NCBI GenBank assembly: GCA_948567375.1
Contig: OX419760.1
Span: 38,502,001-38,566,000 of the forward strand
Origin: Lunularia cruciata
Lineage: Eukaryota > Streptophyta > Marchantiopsida > Lunulariales > Lunulariaceae
Length of the DNA: 64,000 nt
Direction: 5' to 3'
In this document: positions 10,793 through 20,858 of the stretch, in pieces
How the letters are laid out: the number at the start of each line of letters is the position of its first letter
Numbering within the stretch: position 1 is the first letter of the stretch
The notes under the pieces: model-generated
Told to the model about the DNA's origin: nothing
Seen by the model: only the letters and a program-made list of their open reading frames with translations
The model's database searches: none
Position numbers and translations under genes: made by a program

Positions 10793-13700
10793 TGTGACAA
10801 CCTGGCAAATATCACTTTTGCGGTAATCAGGTAAGTAAAATTTGGTCCCTAGAAATACTAGTAAAAAATGTCCAAATACAAAGCAAAGTAACAATCTTGA
10901 GTTCTTCTTGAGTTCTTCTTTAATCTCTCAGGTAGAAACCACACCCATAAGAGAGTAGCCAGCATAGACTCATAGTCTTGTCATGAATTCACACTCCTTA
11001 ATCACAACACCTTCAATTCTTTCCAAACAATCTTGATTGTGATGATTCAGGCTCTCCCAAAAATGATATTTCATTGCAAAACAACTTTGCCTTAGAATTG
11101 TGTTCTACCCCTCCACTAAAGGCACAACTTCCTCAATCAAAATTGCTTCACATCAACATTACGATGCACTCACAAATGCAAAATACTACCAACACTACAA
11201 TTCCTCTCAGATCTATCAAGGCATTGTTCTGATTGCACTTCACTAAGGATCAAACACATAGAATGAAGATCAAGGCTGCGGAATCCAACATCCAACAAGC
11301 ATACTAACTTGCTCTTTGAATTTCTCCACACACTCACAAACACAATCACAACATTGATACTTGGAATCAAGCTCATGCAATGAGCACTACTTCATAGCAC
11401 TTTACTTTATCTATTCTTAGAAATAATGAGCATTGAATAACATTTTCTTGTGAATGTCACTCTTAATAGTGAAGCAATTGACAATTCTAACAAAAATACC
11501 GTCTCCTAACAACTCTACAAACCTACAAATCCAAAATGACAATGCACTTCTTCATATCTGCCTCTTCCTATCTCAAAACTATTCCTAATCCGATCCGATG
11601 TCTACTTATTCTTTGGCTTTCAAACCCGATCCCAAAGTAACTTCACTCACTACTACTTTGTCCTCTAATTTCATAACTCCTAATTCCTCTACCAAATCTA
11701 ACAGTTCTCTTTCTTGATCTGAAATTCTACTAGTGGGTAATCTATCTAACTCCTTATCTCCCAACCCACTCTTCTCTAATGTCTCCAATAGTAACTCCAA
11801 AGACATCTACACTCCTACTTCATCTACTTTGGGTTTTGCTATGACATCCTTCCGAAGTTTATCTATCTCAAGTTTGACAAAGTCTAATCTAATTGTGATA
11901 TTGTCTTCTACCTCCAATTTCTTTCTATCTACACAAGTTTTGAGACTAATCAATAAAGCATTCAAGTCTTTGTGCTTCACATTTCTCCTCCTTGTCTCTT
12001 GCACCAACAACTTCAACTCATGCAATCTCGTCTCTTTGATGCGCACACTAGCCTCTGTACTCAGCATCACATTCATCTTGATCACAATCTCCCTTAATGG
12101 CTCCAATCTCATTTTCCTCTCCCATTCTTGATCTACAAGCCAATCTTCTCTATACATTGCTAATTCTGCTTCAAACTTGGCTTTCACAGCTTCCTTCTCC
12201 TTCTCTTTTTGCACAATCTTTTCCTCTTGATTGTGAAGTAACTCTCTCAGCCTTTCTTCCTCTCTATATCTTACTATCAACTCTCTTTGCCAGAGCTACT
12301 TCTTCTCCTCTACACTCTCCATCACTCTATCAAGCTCTTGTTCTTTCTCTGCTACTCTCGCCATAGCATGGATAATTTCTAGTCTCAAATCAGCAAACTG
12401 CTACTTCAAGATTTCATATTCAACTATTTGTTTTTCCCTTGCTATGACATTTTGCTCTATTAGTTCCTCCCAATTCCCTGCTTCTCTCCTCAAGTTCTCA
12501 AGCACTTGATTCTGCACTATTGCATCTACTCATAGTACTTCCCATTCCTCCTCACCTTGGATTATACTCTTCTTCAACTCTGAGTTCTCTTCTTCTAATC
12601 TTGCTAACACCTGCAACACAATCTTCACCTTCGGACACTTTGGTTGCATCTCCTTCTTCTTGTGCTCTAACTTTACTAACTTGCACACAACCTCCCACAA
12701 GTACTCCACTCCTTCACTCAAAGTTACCTCCACTTGCGGAGTGATCTCCTTCTTCACCTCTTCTTCACTCGACACTTGCCTTTTGAGCCATAGTCACCTT
12801 ATAGGAATGGATGCTTCACTCCCTAAACTTTCATGCTCCTCTTCTTTTACCTTACTCGGCCTTGCTCCACACTTCACCTTTCGCCTGGAATGAACTCCTC
12901 TTTGAATGGTAACTTTCTTCTCCTCCTACTCTAGCACTTTGTCTTCCAACTTCAAGTTACCTTTCTCCTCCATCTCCATCTTGGCTTCCTCTTCCTTGGG
13001 TATTGATGGCATCTCCCCTCCATTGTTGCTATCACTACTTGTGTCTCCACTCTGCAGTGTGAGCTCGGGTTCTTCATCTCTTTCCAAGTCTTTGGACCTA
13101 CACTTGGCTTTGCCTTTTGATTCTTCCTCCAACAACATGATTACCACCATTCCTATCCTCAGGTTTACTCTTCTAGCCTTCCAAGGTCTTACTTTCTTGA
13201 TGTCTTCACCTTCTCCTTGTTGACTCCTCTTCTTCAACTTTGAAGTACTCATGTCTAACTGCACACTCTTCCTTGTCTGCGTGTAGTACTCATCGTTGCT
13301 CTTGATCTAAAGAATGTATTGTTGCTCCTCCGTGTCAACATCTTTTCTTAAGTTGGGATAGAAATGCAACACCATCTTATTGCGCTCCGCCGCATTGAGC
13401 AAGTTTAGCTCCAGATAGAAATGAGCTGCAAACGGCACAATGTAATATGGAGGTGACTTATCCCACAAATTCCATACCATTTGTCTTGTTCTCCCATGAA
13501 AACACTTTGCCCAGTTAATTGGCTCTCCTGCAAACATCTTATGGAAGAACACCACTTGGTACTTCATCACATAAGTCGTTCTCTCCGGCTTCAAGATTGC
13601 CATTAGAGCACTCACAATCCCTCTCTTGACAAGATCCTTGTAACTCTCTACTTTGTAACCATTCTTTGTGCGCTTTGAAGAGAAAGCATCTCTCACCTCC

Positions 13701-14589
13701 TGGGTTTCTTCTATTACTTCACCCTTCCCCAAGAATGTGGCACCATGCTCCGTGCCTACTTCTCTTCCGAGTAATAACCTCCAATCCGACTCCATCCAGC
13801 GAGCCGGATTACCTCTCTTCCCTTCTTCCTCAAGACCATCGAGACATCTACTCTTGATGATCTCAGTCATGAACCCTAGAAAGCTTTACATTCTAGTTCT
13901 ATGCCAAGAATGTGATCCAAAGCCTGCTCAAGAATTCAATTCTTGCGATCACATCTAACCTCCAAATCGCATGATTTCTCATTGCAAATTTGGAGTTCTT
14001 CTTCCCTCCTCCCATCTTTCTCTCTTGCACTCTGGGCTGGGACTATTCTTCCTACTGATTTCTAGATTAGCTCTCTCAAATTCTTCTCTACACACCAATG
14101 TGTCTTTGACTCTACTTCCCTTCCCACGATCTTGTGCAAGATGACGTCTTAACGGTGAGGGAAAGTTGCTTGTCATTGCTTCATCTTTAACCCAATTTTT
14201 ATAGAGTTGTGCCTTCTTTGTCTTTCTTCAATTTGAGATTCTACCAAGAAATCACACCTCCTGCATGCTCCTGTCACTGTCAAGTATCCTTCACACATAT
14301 GACCGCCATTTTTGAACGGTCTCTTCTTGAATGTCTCGCCCCAAAGGAAAGTTGTTACATTGTCCTCACCTCGGGTTGAGCATCCCCGATACAAAGACTC
14401 CTTACTTTGGTTTGTATGCTAACAGGGCAATTCCGAGTACTTTGCCTTATGACCCAAAGCCACGTTACCTCAAGTTTCATCCCAAGGACACTTTTCTTTG
14501 CCTTCTTTGGCCATACATGCGCAATTCAACTTCTCTATACACTTCTTCTTCCAAATTTTGAAAAAAAAACAAAAAATGTGGATTCCACA
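10793..14589 (-). mobile_element. Element J: 3.8-kb non-autonomous element with one large coiled-coil ORF
   Basis: The ends are TGTGACAACC at 10793 and ATTCCACA at 14589, giving TG...CA termini with a perfect 5-bp TSD, the signature of LTR-element integration. Internal LTR copies could not be recognised by eye. No gag, RT or integrase motif is present. The only sizeable coding frame runs on the minus strand (13870-11606), with about 0.72 kb before it and 0.81 kb after it. It could be a LARD-like non-autonomous LTR element with badly diverged LTRs, or another class that makes 5-bp duplications. The borders are well supported; the class is not. Confidence 0.75.
11606..13870 (-). pseudogene. Element J ORF: 754-residue coiled-coil protein, unknown family
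   Basis: I do not recognise this protein. The Met at 13870 follows an in-frame TAA, and the same frame continues for 755 codons to a TAA at 11606. It has no frameshift, only seven internal TAG/TGA stops (13307, 12926, 12794, 12530, 12401, 12296, 11807). Residues about 1-190 look globular and aromatic-rich, with MVWNLWDKSPPYYIVPF and AAHFYLELNLL. Residues 200-330 are Lys/Glu/Ser-rich and disordered. From about 365 to 700 long charged heptads (for example KEKEKEAVKAKFEAELAM) predict coiled coil. It could be a gag-like structural protein or a captured host gene. An open frame kept through seven stops suggests recent coding function in the parent family. Confidence 0.7.
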
Positions 14590-14880
14590 AAGAGACATAA
14601 AGCAAGTTCATGTCCATTGACTTTTGAGAGCAAGAGATTGAGGGAAAGGAGAGGCTTACTTGGCTTTGGTTTACATGTTGGACTTTCTTCATCAAGATTG
14701 GGAAGGAGAAGATGTGAGAGCAAGGAGTTGTGTGAGGTTTGTGAAGTTGAAGGCCTTTCAAAAAGATATGAGTATAGTGGAGTAAAAGCACTTTTGGAGA
14801 TTTTGGTGAAAGATCTTGGAGAGAGTCTTAGTACAAATATAGAAATACTACCACCTTCATCAGCTAGTTCTCAAGATTAG
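14590..14880 (+). pseudogene. Element A ORF0, C-terminal part
   Basis: It resumes the zinc knuckle after J (HKASSCP), then reads ESKRLRERRGLL, a second Cys cluster (CEVCEVEGLSKRYEY, where B has CEVCGVEGLPKGHEC) and KALLEILVKDLGESL, ending at a TAG. The loss of His and Cys in the second cluster indicates decay. The first five bases double as the J target duplication. Confidence 0.72.
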
Positions 14881-15107
14881 TGATGGAGATAATCTTTCAA
14901 GTTATGGATAAACTATCCATGATAGGTTGATTAATATGCACTTTAGGATTTGATGTTGCTATAGAAATCTTGGAGCAACCTGAACCATTTTTCTTCCCTA
15001 GGGTGGATTATTCTCAAATGGTGTTAGTCATGTACATACTCTATTATTTATAGAGTGAGAGAAAGAAAAAAAATTTGAGAGAAAAGAAGATAGTGAGGGG
15101 TTAAGAG

Positions 15108-16082
15108 GGAGAAACTTCCGGTTTTCTTTGGCAAGGATGGAGAAGATGTGGAGGCCTTTGTGAGAGACTCCAATAGAGCTTGCATAGGAAAAAATGAGAG
15201 GAGGAAGAATGAATATGCTTCATTATTACCAGATTTCTTTGAGGATGCAGCACTTACATGGTATGAGTCAGAATACCAAAAGAGAGAGAGGAGAGATGGG
15301 GAAGAAGAGTCTTGGGAGAGTTTGACTTCAACACTCATTGAGAACTTTCTCCCAGATGAGAGTTATGAGAGATTGATAAGTAAGGTTACCTTTCTCAAGC
15401 AAGGAGATGGAGAGAAAGTGAAGGTCTATGTGGAAAGAGTGGAAAAGTTAGAGTCCAGATTTCACATAGTGTTGAGAAGGGTGGGGATGATGTGGAGACT
15501 ACTATGATTGGCATAGGGGCCATGCTCACCAAGAATTTTGTAGGAGGGTTGAGAACACAAATTAGAAGCAAGGTGAGATATGAGAAACCTTCTTCCAAGG
15601 TTGAAGCTATCAAGATTGCAATTCGTATTGGTTGTGGAAGAAGATGCCATATCCAAAGGAATTTCCCAAATTTTACTCACCATGGAGGAAGGGGTTATGA
15701 AGGAGCCAATAAAGGAAAGAAGGAGGTAGTGAAACCCAATTGGCTACTAATCCAAACAAGCTAGGGAATAGCATCTATAGATGTGGTTAAGAGCAAGTAT
15801 GAGAAGAGAGAGTGCTCAAACTCCAAGGGTCTTTATTTGGAGCTTTTGGTAGAAGAGAAGAAGAGAGCTCATTTTGCAAAAAATGTTCACTCTTCTCAAG
15901 GATTTAATCCAAGCAATAATACTCCTATGCCTACTAGGAGCACTTGCACCTCAACACCATCAACAACAAAGACTCCAAGGAAGAAGTTGGGGATGGAGGA
16001 TTTCTTGATTCTAAAGCAACAATGGAACTACAATGTGTTGGAGGATGTTGGTAGTCACAAGGCTAACATCATAGTGGGCTAA
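15108..16082 (+). pseudogene. Element A gag
   Basis: The gag capsid domain is clear: EAFVRDSNRACIG, LTWYESEYQKRERR, ENFLPDESYERL, then VYVERVEKLESRF. A frameshift lies near 15475. About 330 bp present in B are missing after 15625. The knuckle is degraded to CGRRCHIQRNFP. The C-terminal tail (MEDFLILKQQWNYNVLEDVG) is conserved with B. The start codon used in B is lost here. Confidence 0.82.
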
Positions 16083-16610
16083 TTGATTGCTTTGAACCCT
16101 ACCTTGAGAAAGGAGCTTAGAGGTGGTTTGAGTTTTATAAGGAGTAAGAGGAAGAAGTAAGTAGAAGCTCCGGTATCAAAGGAGGTAGTGGATGTCAAAC
16201 CAACACTATGGGAGGCTTGTGAATATGCCTCCAAGATTGATGTGAAGTGAATGGTCACAACATCAAGGATTCATTGGTTGATTGAGGATCAAGAGTGAAT
16301 GCCATGTCAAAGAGGTTGATGAAAAATTTGGGTATGATACCCTCTAGAACTTCAACATTTGTGGTGAGCATGGCAAACAAACAACAATTTTGACCAGTAA
16401 GGGTGATGGATAAGGTGGTAGTTTCAATTATGGGAGTTCAAAATCTCATGACTTTCCAAGTCTTGAAGGATTCAAGTTATAACTTAATTCTTATGAGGCC
16501 ATGGTTGAGAGAAGCATGCACAACTGATCAATGGCACAAAAGTGTACTTAAGGATTGGGCCATCAAACCATAGAGTCACAATTCTTGTGACTAACACCAC
16601 CAACACTTCA
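16083..16610 (+). pseudogene. Element A aspartic protease
   Basis: It matches B 45794-46300. The active site region reads LVD*GSRVNAM; the catalytic Asp is retained where B has Tyr, but the following Gly codon is a stop. LILMRPWLREA near 16480-16510 corresponds to B's LLLGRPWLRAS, the usual end of gypsy proteases. Several stops and indels are present. Confidence 0.75.
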
Positions 16611-16659
16611 CATTCAGATACACCATCTTTTGATTATTGAGAATCAGATTTTGAAGAAG

Positions 16660-18260
16660 GAGCATGGAAGAGGAGACTTCCACAGAGGAGGATGAATCTG
16701 AATCTGATTTAGATATGTATCCCTTGTATGCTATGGATTTTGCACCTAAGCTTGAGGTTTTGGAAGACCCAGATAAATCACCATTGACACTTGAGGAGAT
16801 ATAGAAGAGGTTATCTACCCTCAAGTATGGCCCAAATGTTGCCAAGGAGGACAATGTGAGATTTTCCACAAGTTCATCCATGTGTCTGCTTTTAGTAACA
16901 AGGATTGAATGAAGTCATCTTGGAGGAGCACAAGATAGAGGTGGAGTCACATGCAAGACCAATCTGCCAAAAGCAACATTGATTAGCCCACCAATATCTT
17001 TGGTTTTGAAGGAGGAGATCGATAAGCTCAAGGAGGCTGGATTTATCTTTGAGGTGGAGAATTCAGAATGGGTGTCTCTAATTGTCATTGTGAAGAAAAA
17101 GAATGGCAAGCTTTGGTATGTGTGGATTACAAGAAGCTCAAAGTTGTTACCAAGAAGGACTACTACTCATTGCCATTCATTGATGAGATCTTGGAGGATG
17201 TTGCAGGTCATGAGAGGTACAGTTTTAGAGATGGTTATAGTGGATATAACCAAATCAAGATTGCACTAGAGCATCAACAACTCACCACATTCACCACACC
17301 TTGGGGAGCTTACGCTTCCAAGGTCATGTCTTTTGGGCTTTGCAATGCTCTAGCACATTCCAACGGTTCATGAACAAGGTATTTGAACCTTTCATTGGGA
17401 AATTTGTGAGAGACTTCATTGATAACTTTTATGTCTATGGGAGGAAGGAGGAGCACTTTGAGCACCTAATCAAGCTCTTGCAATGCTTGGATGAGGCAAA
17501 TGCATCACTCAACCCAAAGAAGTGCATTTTTGGATGTGAAGAAGGTCTACTTTTTGGACACATCATCTCCAAGGATGGAATAGCAATTGATCCTAAGAAG
17601 GTGAGGAAAATCTCAAACCTTCTATTCCTTTCAAGCTTGACAAAGTTATGCCAATTCTTTGGGATGGTTGGGTACTATAGTAGGCTCATCTTCTCATTTT
17701 CCAATAAGGCTTATGCATTGACCATCTACATGAAGAAGGATGTAGATTACATGGTGATTTTGGAGGACAAGGAGGCTCTCAAAGCTTTTTAGTAGCTCAA
17801 GCAATCCCTTGTTGTAGCTCCAATTCTTGCTAAACCTGACAAGTATGCCTTGCATCCTCTATACCGATGCTTCTAATGTAGCTATAAGATGCACTCTTAG
17901 TCAATTAGACCAAGATGTGCATGATTATCCAATAGTTTATGCTAGTAGATAAATGGTTTCAACAAAAAAAACTACTCTATCACAAAGAGAAAAGGGTTGC
18001 CAATGATCTTTCGTCTCAAGAAGTTTAGACACTACTTGATTGGAGTGAAAGCCACCATTGTCACAGATCACAAGGCTTTGAAGTACATCTTCAACAAGCC
18101 TTATATGGAAGGGAGACTAGCAAGGTTGATGATACTCTTGTCTGAGTATGACTACACCATTGAGGATAGACCAGGAAAGAAACATGCAAATGTTGATTTG
18201 TTATTTAGGGCCTATGATCATGATGAATATGAGCAAGTAGATGATTCCTTCTAGGATGAG
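16660..18260 (+). pseudogene. Element A reverse transcriptase and RNase H
   Basis: RT blocks follow B: EEIDKLKEAGFIFEVENSEW, PFIDEILEDVAGHERYSF, YASKVMSFGLCNA and the catalytic box FIDNF (B has FIDDF, so the second Asp is lost). Then GHIISKDGIAIDPKKV and MVGYYSRLIF. RNase H blocks include DASNVAIRCTLSQLDQ in a broken frame and VTDHKALKYIF. The catalytic change together with stops shows inactivity. Confidence 0.85.
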
Positions 18261-18329
18261 GAGCTCATGACAATCTCAATTACTCAAGAGGTTCCAATGG
18301 AGTACAAGGAGATTGTGGATTTTGTGACA

Positions 18330-18655
18330 AGAGGTAAACTATCCAAAAGGGATGCATGTTAGGGAGAGGAAGGCCCTTGTAGCAAGATCTAGATCTTACA
18401 CAATGGTGGAGGATATTCTTTTCACCAAGGAGCAGATGGTCTACTTCAAAGAGCAGTGGGTAAGGAAGAGTCTATCCTACTCATTAAGGAGTTTCATGAA
18501 GGTTAGTGTGTGGGAACACTTTGAAGGAAAGGTGATTGCTTTCAAGATTCTAGATGCAGGTTACCATTGGAGAGGGATTTTCAAGGATTGTCTTGATTAT
18601 TGCAAAATTTATCATGTTTGTCAAGCTTTTGCTAGAAAATCTAATTCCACTCCAT
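18330..18655 (+). pseudogene. Element A integrase, N-terminal zinc domain
   Basis: It reads YTMVEDILF and then YHWRGIFKDCLDYCKIYHVC, the HHCC region (B has CKTCHVC; here the first Cys of the pair is Tyr). It is interrupted at 18656 by a 552-bp insertion and continues at 19210. Confidence 0.8.
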
Positions 18656-19207
18656 TGTCACGCCATTTGTAGTGTCGCATCTAGATTGCTCGGACACTGG
18701 AGTTCCAATGATAGTTGTTAGAGTTATTTCAGTATTATCTCAAAGACTACTTTCTGATGGTCAGATTTCATGTTTGGGGTACCGACTTTAAGGTGGAGCC
18801 TACTATCACTTTGCACCATTTGCACTCTTGAGTGTGCCGTCAGTAGGACCATTAGGGTTTCAGACCTAGCTCAAGTCTAGGGCGTATACTTTCAAAGTGC
18901 AGCTCTAGTGAGCTCACTTCTTTGATGTTGAGCCTTTGAGTTCCTGGCTATAGTGGACAGAGGCCGGCAAGCATCACCTAGATTCTCTTAGCTAGAGTGG
19001 GTATGGCTTGACTGTAATTAGTGCTCAGTTGTAAAAAATTTATAGAGTGATAGATCAAGTATTGATATGAGTTGAGTGTATTTGAGAGTTGTAAACAATC
19101 TAATTATTGTGGCACTTTAGAGTCTATGTATGACTTATGTGTGAGTTGGGCTTCTATAGTGTATGATGTTGACAACAATGTATATTGTGTAGCAATGTAT
19201 ATATGCA
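18656..19207 (+). repeat. Solo terminal unit of the F family inside A integrase
   Basis: This 552-bp insertion begins TGTCACGCC and ends near TATATGCA. Compared with F on the other strand, its first roughly 430 bp match 40223 down to about 39795 (shared words include gtcagatttcatgtttgggg, cacttctttgatgttgagcc and tttgagttcctggctat). Its last roughly 115 bp match 37038 down to 36937 (ggcactttagagt, tgtatgatgttga). It is either a solo LTR or an internal-deletion derivative of F. No clean TSD was found. Confidence 0.7.
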
Positions 19208-19209
19208 CA

Positions 19210-20130
19210 ACACCACCACTTAGATCAATTCCATTGCTATGACCTTTTGAGAAGTGGAGAATCAATTTTGTAGGTCCACTCAATAGAACCCCAAGGAACA
19301 ATCGATACATTGTAGTAGTTACTAATTACCTTACCAAGTGGGTTGAGGCTAGACCACTGAAGGACAAGAATGAAGATGAAGTTGGTAGATTTCTTTATGA
19401 ACACATTATCACTAGGTTTTGATGCCCTTTGGAGTTGGTTTCTGATAGAGGAGGAGAGTTTACACAAAACATCACTACAACCATGCTATGACATTTCTCT
19501 ATCACACATAAAGTAACTACATCCTATAAGCCAAATTCCAATGGCTTGGCAGAGAGAACCAATCAGACCTTGTGCATGATGTCAACCAAAGATGCGGAAA
19601 TGGAGGGAGCTAAACATCATTGGGACAAGAGGATTCATGCAGTTTTGTGGGAGTATAGGACAACCTTGAAGACTTCTATCGGATATTCTCCATTCAATTG
19701 GTATATGGTATTGAATCTACCTTACCCATTCACTTTAATTTTCCTACCTTCCAAAGCATTCATAGGAGATTGAAGAAAGCACAAGGAGGTGATGCAAAGA
19801 AGTCAAGGAAGGATCAACTCATGGAATTGGAAGAGGCAAGAGTAGTTGCTATGGTTTGAGTGGAGCAAGCCCAAAGGAAACAAAAGGAGAGCTATGACAA
19901 GAGGCAAGGCAAGAAGAGGGTGGAGCCTTTCAAAGAAGGTGATTGGGTAATGTTGTTTGATTCCATTAGATTCAAGAGAGTGCAAAGAAGTTTTTTCTTA
20001 AGTACTTTGGACCTTTCATAGTAAAGAAGGTGTGGGCCAATTACACCTATTATCTCAAGGAGTTGGGAGGAAGACACTTTGATAGGATTAACCATGATAA
20101 GTTGAAGATGTATCATAGAAGGTAAAGCGA
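19210..20130 (+). pseudogene. Element A integrase core and C-terminus
   Basis: It continues the integrase: FVGPLNRTPRNNRYIVVV, LELVSDRGGEFTQN (second Asp) and NSNGLAERTNQTLCMM (Glu). The C-terminal part near 19900-20100 reads EPFKEGDWVMLFDSIRF and HFDRINHDKLKMYHRR. No chromodomain follows, unlike C and D. Stops at several TGA/TAG codons. Confidence 0.85.
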
Positions 20131-20162
20131 CCTTCACTTTAAGGACAAAGTGAAAACTTAGT

Positions 20163-20167
20163 CCGGG
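20163..20167. repeat. Target site duplication (ccggg), left copy, element D
   Basis: ccggg at 20163-20167 pairs with ctggg at 22990-22994, one C-to-T change apart. D landed in the purine tract just upstream of the A 3' LTR; B has agtccgggggtaaa uninterrupted there. Confidence 0.8.
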
Positions 20168-20411
20168 TGTAACAATATGGAGTTTAGTGACGAAGTTAGT
20201 CGGGCTTACAAAGTAGCACATAAGACAAAGTAGTCTAGAATATTCCGGAAGTATCTAGGAAGCTTCTTGAGAAGCTTCTCAAAGGCCTTGTATGCTACCT
20301 ATAAATACCAAAGCCAAAGCTCATGCTAGGCATTTAGAGATTTCCCTCATTCAAGTGTCCCAATGTGAGTTTCCATTCTCCTATTTCTCTCCTCGGATTT
20401 GGTCTTTTACA
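20168..20411 (+). repeat. Element D 5' LTR, shortened
   Basis: TGTAACAATATGG...GGTCTTTTACA. A TATA box TATAAATA lies at 20300-20307. The GAAGCTTC array is reduced to a single cluster (ggaagcttcttgagaagctt). Confidence 0.88.
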
Positions 20412-20412
20412 T

Positions 20413-20424
20413 TGGTATCAGAGC
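20413..20424 (+). other. Element D primer binding site (tRNA-iMet)
   Basis: TGGTATCAGAGC lies one base after the 5' LTR, the standard plant initiator-Met complement used by many copia elements and chromoviruses. Confidence 0.9.
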
Positions 20425-20681
20425 AGGAATGGGATGGATGGAATTTATGGACCACCAAATCCACTTCCACCAAACCATTGGGATTTTTGCGTCCAAATAC
20501 TACCCAAGCATCATTTCACACAGTTCATCACCTTGCACTTTGGACAAGATTTTCTGCATATGATCACCATATCTGAGGAACCCTTGGTGCTTCCGGTTGT
20601 AACTTATGGAGAACAGTGGACATGTTGTTTCTATGTGTTAATAAATTAGATAGATTGGAGTGGTGTGATAGAGTAGCAACC

Positions 20682-20858
20682 ATGGCGGCAATACCTGATG
20701 TTATCCTTGCTATGCAACAACAAATCGAGCACCTTACTCGATTGTTGGATGAACGAGATCTTCAACGACAAGAGCAGGTGGAGAGAGTACCAATTCGAGA
20801 AGGAGAAGATCGGATGAGATTCCCTAAATCCAAGGTATTTGAAGGCAAGAATCTCTCG
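20682..20858 (+). pseudogene. Element D gag, N-terminal remnant
   Basis: The ATG at 20682 opens MAAIPDVILAMQQQIEHL, then VERVPIREGEDRMRFPK and VFEGKN, colinear with C gag. It ends at ctctcggg, where the deletion joins RNase H. Confidence 0.85.

Noticed and set aside
11733-12366. Plus-strand Ser/Leu-rich open frames inside element J
   Set aside because: They are complements of the Lys/Glu-rich coiled-coil frame on the minus strand and have no family features.
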